This document shows, piece by piece, positions 32,113 to 38,338 of a stretch of 38,338 nucleotides of DNA. Both the position numbers and the translations under genes were made by a program. How positions within the stretch are numbered: the first letter of the stretch is position 1; each line of letters starts with the position of its first letter. The stretch spans positions 1 through 38,338 of the forward strand of contig JAFSHK010000042.1 of the NCBI GenBank assembly GCA_017440375.1. Reading direction: 5' to 3'. The notes beneath the pieces were generated by a model, which was not told the DNA's origin, made no database searches, and saw only the letters and a program-made list of their open reading frames with translations. The stretch comes from Lachnospiraceae bacterium. GTDB taxonomy: Bacteria; Bacillota; Clostridia; Lachnospirales; Lachnospiraceae.

Positions 32113-33213
32113 GTGAGGAAGAGATTTCAATACCATTTTGAACCCCGGAAGGGATGGATAAATGACCCGAACGGATTATGTTATTTTCAAGGAAGATATC
32201 ATGCTTTTTTTCAATACAATCCATACGAACCGGTATGGGGACCGATGCATTGGGGACATGCGGTGAGTGAGGATTTAGTGCATTGGAAGGAAGAGAAAAT
32301 TGCGTTGATACCGGATAGGGAATACGAAAATGATGGTGGTTGCTTCTCCGGCTCTGCAATAGTAAAAGATGATGTGTTGTATCTTTTCTATACTTCTGTA
32401 TCAAAAGAGAAGAAGCAGACGCAATCAGTTGCTTATAGCATGGATGGAATCCATTTTGAAAAGTATGAGGGAAATCCGATAATAGCGGATTCTCCATTAG
32501 GCGATAATACGGATTTTCGTGATCCAAAAGTATTTTGTTATGAAGGTTGTTACTATATGGTATGTGGTGCGGGAATTGACGGTGTTGCCAAGATGCTTTT
32601 ATTTCGTTCAGAAGATTTAATGAAATGGAGTTATGTAAACTGTATATATGAAAGTGATAAGTTTGGACAGGCATTTGAATGTCCGGATATTTTCCCATTA
32701 GGAGATAAATATGTGTTGATGTTTTCGGCGATGAAGCCGGAAAAATATGCAACAGTTTTTTTGATAGGAGAGTTTGACGGTGTAGCATTCAAAGTGGAGG
32801 AGACACAGTATGTAGAAGGTGGAGAAGACTTTTATGCACCGCAAACGTTTATGGATCATCGTGGACGCAGAATTTTAATCGGTTGGTTTTATCATTGGGG
32901 AAAAGAATTGGCAGAAGGTGTAGATTTTGCGGGAGCACTTAGTATTCCGAGAGAATTATTTATGAAAAACGGAAGAATTTGTAATTATCCGGTGGAAGAA
33001 GCAAGAGAGTTTTTGGCGGTACAAAACGAATATGTTATGGTTAAAGAGAATAAGCTTTTGATTACCGGATTCAAAGGAAATGTGATAGAGTATGATTTAT
33101 CCAAGCTAAATCAAATTAATAGAATTGATGACATCCATATATTGTGGGATGAGAAGGCTGTTGAGATTTTTATTAATAAAGGGACTTTTTCTTTTGCACA
33201 GTGGCTGATATAA
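32113..33213 (+). CDS. GH32 beta-fructosidase, short C-terminal domain, GTG start
   Basis: 366-residue glycoside hydrolase family 32 enzyme cleaving beta-fructosides such as sucrose or fructo-oligosaccharides in the cytosol. Catalytic residues: nucleophile Asp18 in WINDPNG, transition-state stabiliser Asp137 in FRDPKVF, and acid/base Glu189 in FECPDIF. The five-bladed propeller is complete, but the C-terminal beta-sandwich is reduced to about 55 residues (LLITGFKGNVIEYDL to FINKGTFSFAQWLI), while typical members have 430-500 residues. The GTG at 32113 has AAGGAGAGG just upstream; an ATG two bases earlier is out of frame and followed at once by TGA. It is the last gene of the GH43-MFS-SulP-GH32 operon. 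Confidence 0.88.
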   Translation: MRKRFQYHFEPRKGWINDPNGLCYFQGRYHAFFQYNPYEPVWGPMHWGHAVSEDLVHWKEEKIALIPDREYENDGGCFSGSAIVKDDVLYLFYTSVSKEKKQTQSVAYSMDGIHFEKYEGNPIIADSPLGDNTDFRDPKVFCYEGCYYMVCGAGIDGVAKMLLFRSEDLMKWSYVNCIYESDKFGQAFECPDIFPLGDKYVLMFSAMKPEKYATVFLIGEFDGVAFKVEETQYVEGGEDFYAPQTFMDHRGRRILIGWFYHWGKELAEGVDFAGALSIPRELFMKNGRICNYPVEEAREFLAVQNEYVMVKENKLLITGFKGNVIEYDLSKLNQINRIDDIHILWDEKAVEIFINKGTFSFAQWLI

Positions 33214-33272
33214 TAAGAATGTAGACTCGTTTGAGCGAGATGACAAAACGTATAAAAACTTAGGAGGGCACC

Positions 33273-35294
33273 ATGAAGACGATTAAGGGAAGGTTAGTTG
33301 CAACCATATCTTTGGCAGCAGTTATTATTCTGATTATAAGCTCATTGGGGAGCTATATGATTGCGAATCGGGTTGTGGAGAAAAAGGTACAGGAATTAGA
33401 ACTTGCCAAAGCACAGAAAACAGCAGAGGAAGTGAATGCATGGCTTGGGCTGCAGATTGCATGGGTAGAAGAAAATGCCAATACCTATGAGCTTAAGATG
33501 CAGACGGAATCCTATGATGAGATGAAAGAATATCTGACAGGGAATCTGGCAAAGGGTGATAGTGCAATTCTGGATGCCTATTATGGTTTTGAAGATATGA
33601 CCGTGTTGATGGTGAACGGTGAAGCGCCGGAAGGGTTTGATTGTCGTACGCGTAGCTGGTATATTGGAGCAAAGGAACGTAATGCAGCAGTTGTAACGGA
33701 ACCTTATGTGGATGCGGTAACCGGTCAGATGATTGTGACCATTGCAGCACCGATGCACAATGAGGCAGGAGAAGTAGTTGGTGTCAGTGGAGCGGATATC
33801 ACGATTACCGAGCTTGTGAATCTGGTAAAACAGTTAAACGAAGAAGAAGGCTATGGTTTTCTGGTAGATAATTCGCATAATTTTGTAGTACATGAAAATT
33901 CCGAATTCCTTCCGACAGAAACAACGGCAACAGCAGTAGCAACGGTAGGGAATGGCGTGCTTGATGATGTGGATGCACTGATTGGAAGTGGGGAAGGTAT
34001 CTTTTTGAGTAAGGATTATGATGGCGAACAGAAATATTTTGCGGTTGCATCGGTAGAGAATTGTGACTGGACAGTAGGTGTGGTAGTTCCAAGGAGTGTG
34101 GCAACCAGTGAACTTAGCGTTTTGATTATTACTTCGGTTGTCATCAGTTTGTTTGGTATTTTATTGATTATTGCAAGTATTGTGTTTGTAGCGAATAAAT
34201 TATTAGCGCCGATAGCTGATTTGAAACAGTTTGCTTCCGGTGATTTCAGAGAAAATGCGGAAAGCCAGACGAAGGATAAGAAACAGAAGGTAGCAGAAGG
34301 CTTCAAGGATGAAGTGGAAGAAATTACATATGCTACCAAATCAGTGAAGCAACATATTCGCGAGACCATACTGGGAACGAAAGACGAAGCCGGTAATATT
34401 GCGGAGATTGCAACAGCGGCGTATAGCAAGATGGCTGATTTGAATAATGGTTTGGATCAGATGGACCAGCTTGTTGAAGATGTTACTGTGAGCGTTAATG
34501 AGGCAGCCGATGTTACAAGAGATATCAGCGATGCAAGCTCTGAAATCGGTACCGTAGTAGATAGTGTATCTATGAAAGCAGCCGAAGCAGCTCAGGCTTC
34601 CGGCGAAATTACTTCTCGTGCGGAACGTTTGTTAGAAACCACATTAGAATCGAAGAAACAAGCCAGTTTGATTTACCATGCGACAGAAGAGGAACTGGAA
34701 GCGGCATTACAAGATGTAGAGAAGGTAGAAGTGATTAAGACCTTGTCACAAGAGATTCTTGGCATTGCAAGTCAGACCAATTTGATTGCACTCAATGCTT
34801 CTATTGAGGCGGCGCGTGCCGGAGAGGCTGGTAAAGGCTTTGCGGTGGTTGCAGAAGAAGTCAGAACCTTAGCAGAACATTCCAGAACCGCAGTAGATAA
34901 TATTCAGTCCGTAATTGATGAGGTCGTTGCGTCTGTTATGGCATTAAAGCATAGCGCCGGAATGCTCTTAAACTTCATGAAAGAGCATGTTATCGATGAC
35001 TATCACGCAATGGTAGATACAGCGCAGCAGTATAAAAAAGATGCGGTATTTTACGATGATATTGCAACGGATTTGGGGGCGTCTGCACAGGAAATGGGAG
35101 CTTCCGTACAGGAAATGTTAGCATCATTGCAGACAATTACTGAATTAAATGCAACGATTGTAGAGGATATAGGCAATGTGGCATCTGCCATGCAGACGAC
35201 GAATATCAGTTCCGAAGAGATTCTTCGTCAGATGTCCATTTTGGAGCGAAGTAGCCGTTCCTTACAGGAAATCATCAGTGATTTCAAGGTTTAA
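33273..35294 (+). CDS. methyl-accepting chemotaxis protein with dCache sensor
   Basis: 673-residue chemoreceptor. Helix 1 is at about residues 10-32 and helix 2 at about 283-308. Between them lies a double-Cache extracellular sensor containing [28 protein letters not shown] and a later GVSGADI; the Arg, Trp-Tyr, Tyr and Asp positions resemble the amino-acid-binding dCache motif. A HAMP-like segment follows ([16 protein letters not shown]). The cytoplasmic coiled coil has the conserved hairpin tip [37 protein letters not shown] around residues 495-535, which binds CheA/CheW. It would steer motility by an external solute, perhaps an amino acid. A GGAGGG site precedes the ATG. The end overlaps the convergent symporter gene by 11 bp. 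Confidence 0.93.
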   Translation: MKTIKGRLVATISLAAVIILIISSLGSYMIANRVVEKKVQELELAKAQKTAEEVNAWLGLQIAWVEENANTYELKMQTESYDEMKEYLTGNLAKGDSAILDAYYGFEDMTVLMVNGEAPEGFDCRTRSWYIGAKERNAAVVTEPYVDAVTGQMIVTIAAPMHNEAGEVVGVSGADITITELVNLVKQLNEEEGYGFLVDNSHNFVVHENSEFLPTETTATAVATVGNGVLDDVDALIGSGEGIFLSKDYDGEQKYFAVASVENCDWTVGVVVPRSVATSELSVLIITSVVISLFGILLIIASIVFVANKLLAPIADLKQFASGDFRENAESQTKDKKQKVAEGFKDEVEEITYATKSVKQHIRETILGTKDEAGNIAEIATAAYSKMADLNNGLDQMDQLVEDVTVSVNEAADVTRDISDASSEIGTVVDSVSMKAAEAAQASGEITSRAERLLETTLESKKQASLIYHATEEELEAALQDVEKVEVIKTLSQEILGIASQTNLIALNASIEAARAGEAGKGFAVVAEEVRTLAEHSRTAVDNIQSVIDEVVASVMALKHSAGMLLNFMKEHVIDDYHAMVDTAQQYKKDAVFYDDIATDLGASAQEMGASVQEMLASLQTITELNATIVEDIGNVASAMQTTNISSEEILRQMSILERSSRSLQEIISDFKV

Positions 35295-36588
35295 TATAGC
35301 GGTGTAAGAAATAGAGTGCGATGACATTCGGCACGACCATAAGACCGTTAATGAGGTCAGTACATTCCCAGACAAGATTCATGGGAATGATAGCACCAAA
35401 ATAAATCATCAGAATATAGAGAAACTTGTAGTACGGAATACCTTTGTTGCCAACAAGGTATTCCGTTGCTTTTTCACCAAAATAAGACCAGCCGATTAAG
35501 GTTGTGACAGCAAAAGCAGCCAGCGAGATTGTTAGAAAAGCATCACCCACATAAGGAAGGTGAGTGAAGGCAGCAGCAGTCAGTCCGGTGGAAGGTACAT
35601 TCTGAATAGAAGCCGGGTCATAGAGCATATTGCAGACAACGACTAAACCTGTTACCAGACACATAACGACAGTATCCCAGAAGACTGCAGTCATAGAAAC
35701 ATATGCTTGATGACTTGGACTATTCGTATCGGATGCGGCAGCAGCGATGGCGGAGGTGCCGATACCTGCTTCGTTCGTAAAAAGACCGCGTGCAATACCA
35801 TAGCGCAAGGCAAGCTGCAATGTGGAGCCAACGAAACCACCTGCAACGGAAGAAAGAGAGAAAGCATCCTCCAAAATCCAGAGACAGGCAGTGGGCAGTT
35901 GTTTGTGGTATAAGCAGAGTAGTAAAAAGCAGCCAAATAAATAAATGAAGCTGATGGCAGGAACCATTCGTTCGCAAAGGTTGCCGATTGTTTTTACACC
36001 ACCAAGAATGACCGTTCCGGTAAGAACGGCAAGGACAATACCAACCAGATGCGGTGATAGCTGGAACGAACTAACGGCAGCCTGTGTAACAGAATTGGAT
36101 TGGGTTGTACAACCGACACCGAAGGCAGCAATCAAGGTGCAAAAAGCATAAAGAGTGCCGAGATATCTATTATGTAAACCGTTTGACAAGACATACATTG
36201 GTCCACCAACATAAGTTCCGTCTTTGGTTCGCTTGCGGAAAAGAACGCTAAGATAACATTCACTGTAAGCGGTTGCCATGCCCAGAATTCCGGTAATCCA
36301 ACACCAGAAAATAGCACCCGGTCCACCCAAAGCAATTGCGGTGGAAACACCTATAATATTGCCTGTGCCAAGTGTGGCGGCAAGCGTTGTGGCAAGTGCA
36401 GAAAAGGGAGACAAGTTTTTGTTATCATTTTTTTCTGAACCGATACCAAGAGAAAGCTTGATTGCGTAGAAGATTTTGCGTTGCGGAAAACGCAATTTGA
36501 TTGTGAAAAAAATATGTGTTCCCATGAGAATGATAAGAAAGGGAACACCCCAAAGAAAATCATTTATTTGCTCGATAATAGTTATCAT
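35284..36588 (-). CDS. AGCS family Na+/alanine (or glycine) symporter
   Basis: 434-residue membrane protein of the alanine or glycine:cation symporter family (AlsT-like). Family signatures are present: the early block [31 protein letters not shown] (split here by helices), [11 protein letters not shown], and the second block [21 protein letters not shown]. About 10 helices and a normal length. It imports a small amino acid with Na+. The ribosome site on the minus strand is weak and I cannot place a clear promoter. It is convergent with the chemoreceptor gene; the two stop regions overlap by 11 bp and no terminator separates them. Confidence 0.92.
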   Translation of the reverse strand: MITIIEQINDFLWGVPFLIILMGTHIFFTIKLRFPQRKIFYAIKLSLGIGSEKNDNKNLSPFSALATTLAATLGTGNIIGVSTAIALGGPGAIFWCWITGILGMATAYSECYLSVLFRKRTKDGTYVGGPMYVLSNGLHNRYLGTLYAFCTLIAAFGVGCTTQSNSVTQAAVSSFQLSPHLVGIVLAVLTGTVILGGVKTIGNLCERMVPAISFIYLFGCFLLLCLYHKQLPTACLWILEDAFSLSSVAGGFVGSTLQLALRYGIARGLFTNEAGIGTSAIAAAASDTNSPSHQAYVSMTAVFWDTVVMCLVTGLVVVCNMLYDPASIQNVPSTGLTAAAFTHLPYVGDAFLTISLAAFAVTTLIGWSYFGEKATEYLVGNKGIPYYKFLYILMIYFGAIIPMNLVWECTDLINGLMVVPNVIALYFLHRYIKP

Positions 36589-36658
36589 ATTTAGAAACCG
36601 ATTTGTAGAACTATTGCTATATTTATATGGAAATATAGGAGAAAAAAGAACCGGAGTG

Positions 36659-36667
36659 TGGTATACT
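36659..36667 (+). promoter_or_regulatory. extended -10 promoter
   Basis: TGG followed by TATACT (36662-36667) is an extended -10 element; no good -35 is seen. The start near 36674 supports the ATG at 36702 and excludes a possible TTG start at 36669. Confidence 0.5.
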
Positions 36668-36701
36668 TTTGCTTAGTGTGAAAGGGAAAGGTGTGAAGGA
36701 A

Positions 36702-37121
36702 ATGCAAGGGAATGTAGAAGAGAATAGAGAACTCAGTGGTGAACAAATAGAAAAAGCAGCAAGAAAATGGGCATGGGCACTTTGTTATTATGCAAAAGAA
36801 GATGAGGAATTTTTCGAGCAGTTCTGGTGTGCTTTGCAAAATTCACCACAGATTTATCTGGAATTTATTCATTATTTGCAATATCAAAATTTTCTGTGCC
36901 AATATAAAATAGCCGGTTATAGTGTAGTAGACATTATGGTCTGGCAGATGGACCATTTCAAGGCAGAAATGGATAGAGGGCAAGATGATATGAGGCAGAA
37001 TGGTGACAAAATGTTGTTAATGGCATTTGATACTATGTTAAAAATGGAGAACCAACCGGAGAAATATGTTCAGTTGATGCAGACAGAAACCGGTACGGAT
37101 TATCCCGATAAGTTTCGGTAA
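36702..37121 (+). CDS. soluble helical protein of unknown function
   Basis: 139-residue protein, predicted mostly alpha-helical, with aromatic-rich segments (KWAWALCYYAKEDEEFFEQFWCAL and SPQIYLEFIHYLQYQNFLCQY) and a Met/Asp-rich second half (DIMVWQMDHFKAEMDRG). There is no signal peptide or clear membrane helix. I do not recognise the family; the layout suggests a small helical bundle. The ATG at 36702 follows AAAGGTG and GAAGGA. It lies between the divergently transcribed symporter and the decayed ABC-F gene. Nothing in the context assigns a role. Confidence 0.65.
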   Translation: MQGNVEENRELSGEQIEKAARKWAWALCYYAKEDEEFFEQFWCALQNSPQIYLEFIHYLQYQNFLCQYKIAGYSVVDIMVWQMDHFKAEMDRGQDDMRQNGDKMLLMAFDTMLKMENQPEKYVQLMQTETGTDYPDKFR

Positions 37122-37197
37122 TGTGGGAGTATAAAAAGGTAGTACAACACAGAAATGTGAATGAAGAAAAGAAGAACGATGGACAGGAAGGTAACAT

Positions 37198-38089
37198 ATG
37201 AATTTACTGACACGCTTCGCTATTTACCGCAGCAACCTGAATTTCAGTCAGGAGCAACGGTACTAGAGACGGTTATGAAAGAGAATGCAGGACAGGAGAA
37301 TTGGAATCTGGAAACGGAGGCAAAATCCATGTTGACAAGGCTTGGGGTAACAGACTTTGAGCAGACGGTGGATCATCTTTCCGGTGGTGAGAAGAAAAGA
37401 GTGGCGCTTGTGTCGACATTACTCTCTAAGTCCGATATTTTGATTTTGGACGAACCGACGAACCATCTGGATCATGAGATGGCACAGGCAACGGAGCGAA
37501 AGAGACAATCCATTTTGCGTACGGAGCTTGCATGGATAAGACGAGGCGCACAGGCTTGTTCTACTAAGCAAAAAGCAAGAATTGAACGTTTTGAACAGTT
37601 ACGGGATACCAAAGCACCGGAAACAGGCAGTCGAGTAGAGATTGGTTCGGTAGCCTCCCGCATGGGAAAAACAACGGTAGAACTGGAACAGATTTTTAAA
37701 TCTTTTGGGGACAGAACGATAATCAATGATTTTACTTACATTTTTCTGAAAAATGACCGGATTGGCTTTGTAGGAAGAAACGGATGCGGTAAGTCCACAT
37801 TGATGAAAATCATAGTTGGTAAAGAAATACCGGATGAAGGAAATATAACGATTGGACAGACTGTGAAAATCGGATATTATTCGCAGGAAATCAGTACTTC
37901 GAAAGAGGATGGTATTGCTTATATGAATCCGTCCATGCGTGTGATTGATTATATTCGTAATACAGCAGAGCAGGTGAAAACAACAGATGGTGTCATTACG
38001 GGCTTATCGGGAAGTTGTCCGGTGGTGAGAAACGAAGATTGAATTTACTGCGTGTTTTGATGGAAGCGCCTAATGTACTGATTCTGGAT
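37198..38089 (+). pseudogene. decayed ABC-F ATPase gene (multiple deletions)
   Basis: Remnant of an ABC-F protein, a ribosome-associated two-domain ATPase linked to translation or antibiotic protection. ATGAATTT at 37198 with GGAAGG upstream matches the start of the next gene, but the frame then jumps to RYLPQQPEF, so the first Walker A is lost. NBD1 keeps LSGGEKKRVAL and ILILDEPTNHLD. A junction after DHEMA removes the H-loop region and joins QATERKRQSILRTELAW. NBD2 keeps GRNGCGKST, but the segment before its signature is lost with a frameshift. KLSGGEKRRLNLL up to LILD is in another frame (38012-38089), after which homology ends. A normal ABC-F has about 620 residues; less than half remains. 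One frame stays open from 37161 to 38042, so a truncated product could still be made. Confidence 0.85.
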
Positions 38090-38099
38090 GTAAACTGTA

Positions 38100-38157
38100 G
38101 TACCCTTTTGAGGTGTGCATAGAGTGTATCGTGTAATAAAATAGGTGTAAAGGGTAC
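38100..38157 (+). repeat. inverted repeat at the truncated end of the ABC-F pseudogene
   Basis: GTACCCTTT (38100-38108) and AAAGGGTAC (38149-38157) form a perfect 9-bp inverted repeat around 40 bp. A second inverted pair, GTGTATC (38124-38130)/GATACAC (38160-38166), overlaps it, and GTGTA is scattered through the segment. It begins about 10 bp after ABC-F homology stops. It could be the trace of a small mobile element or simply a structured leader. Confidence 0.4.
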
Positions 38158-38204
38158 AGGATACACAAAAATATCATTGTACTGTGTATAGTGTAGTAGA
38201 GGAT

Positions 38205-38231
38205 GTAGTCAAAAGAGGTGACTACTTTTTT
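38205..38231 (+). terminator. hairpin with T tract before the second ABC-F gene
   Basis: GTAGTCA (38205-38211) pairs with TGACTAC (38219-38225), followed by six T. It may end transcription from the pseudogene or act as an attenuator for the ABC-F gene. Confidence 0.75.
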
Positions 38232-38245
38232 ATTTGGTGTATAAT
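38218..38245 (+). promoter_or_regulatory. candidate promoter of the second ABC-F gene
   Basis: -35-like GTGACT (38218-38223), a 16-bp spacer and consensus -10 TATAAT (38240-38245). The -35 lies inside the 3' arm of the terminator hairpin. Confidence 0.5.
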
Positions 38246-38277
38246 GGTAGCTAGAACAAGATGAAAGAGGAAACAAC

Positions 38278-38338
38278 ATGAATTTGATTAACATAGAGAA
38301 TCTGACAAAGTCCTATACTGAGAGGAAGTTATTTGATG
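38278..38338 (+). CDS. ABC-F ATPase, N-terminus only (cut by window edge)
   Basis: Only about 20 codons are visible. The encoded start, MNLINIENLTKSYTERKLFD, is the typical first strand of an ABC-F protein before the Walker A. GAAAGAGG precedes the ATG. The order of decayed copy then apparently intact copy suggests a tandem duplication, or the arrival of a second copy, followed by erosion of the first. Whether this gene is complete cannot be seen here. Confidence 0.75.
   Translation, partial: MNLINIENLTKSYTERKLFD

Noticed and set aside
31958-32788. 276-codon open frame on the minus strand across SulP and GH32
   Set aside because: It lies antisense to two clearly recognised genes, and its translation is rich in His/Ser/Leu with no family features, so it is a shadow frame.
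33214-33272. Flagellar sigma-type promoter before the chemoreceptor gene
   Set aside because: A loose GAGCGAGAT resemblance, but no TAAA -35 at the right distance; not reportable.
37161-38042. Reading the ABC-F remnant as an intact 293-residue gene
   Set aside because: It lacks the first Walker A and the second signature in frame, the real homology continues in another frame, and its first codons are not ABC-F sequence.
1-38338. CRISPR array, insertion sequence, prophage or attachment site
   Set aside because: I found no spaced direct-repeat array, transposase, integrase, phage structural gene or tRNA-adjacent direct repeat. The only tandem repeats are the coding ones in xpaC.

Overview
The window looks like a chromosomal segment of an AT-rich Gram-positive gut-type Clostridia, most likely Lachnospiraceae. 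This rests on strong Shine-Dalgarno sites, sigma-A-type promoters, a T-box leader, an infC-rpmI-rplT leader, a LytTR-DUF3021 module, DUF1540 and DegV proteins and plant-glycan hydrolases. The family-level assignment is inference from gene content. I see no phage, IS element, integrase or CRISPR array.

Layout. 1-2.1 kb: a HAD phosphatase and a MATE exporter. 2.1-4.7 kb: a promoter, a 5' hairpin, an XpaC-like protein and a TelA-like protein, closed by a terminator. 4.7-7.35 kb: LytTR regulator, DUF3021 membrane protein, ABC ATPase and ABC-2 permease. Two repeats 21 bp apart upstream of the promoter look like a LytTR operator. 7.35-7.55 kb (minus): a small two-helix membrane protein. 7.7-10.4 kb: a GH2 beta-mannosidase behind a near-consensus promoter with two operator-like palindromes. 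10.5-11.7 kb: a SEC-C protein overlapping a CAP-domain lipoprotein. 11.77-16.1 kb: a threonine T-box, a small membrane protein, thrS (apparent CTG start) and a GT-C-type membrane protein. 16.1-17.3 kb: a DUF1540 protein and a lipoprotein. 17.37-18.9 kb: infC (ATT start), rpmI and rplT behind an attenuator leader. 18.9-22.4 kb: Xaa-His dipeptidase, hotdog thioesterase and a degenerate-GGDEF/EAL protein. 22.4-26.6 kb: tRNA-Pro (minus), a small orphan protein, a HAD/RlmD-type methyltransferase fusion and a second MATE. 26.6-27.5 kb (minus): DegV. 27.6-33.2 kb: GH43, MFS, SulP and GH32 in a tight operon. 33.3-36.6 kb: a Cache chemoreceptor overlapping a convergent Na+/alanine-type symporter. 36.7-38.3 kb: an orphan protein, a decayed ABC-F gene, and the first codons of an apparently intact ABC-F gene running off the edge.

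How it works together. The core is housekeeping translation (thrS, IF3, L35, L20, tRNA-Pro, rRNA methyltransferase), each part with its own RNA-level or promoter control. Around it are accessory modules for glycan use (mannoside, xyloside/arabinoside, fructoside), envelope or toxic-compound stress (XpaC/TelA, LytTR-ABC, MATE, ABC-F) and sensing (EAL, chemoreceptor). No single unmistakably new system stands out. The best leads are the CTG start of thrS, the unknown membrane protein under threonine T-box control, the HAD-methyltransferase fusion, the LytTR and GH2 operator arrays, the DUF1540 promoter palindromes, and the ABC-F copy eroded mainly by in-frame deletions beside a fresh copy.
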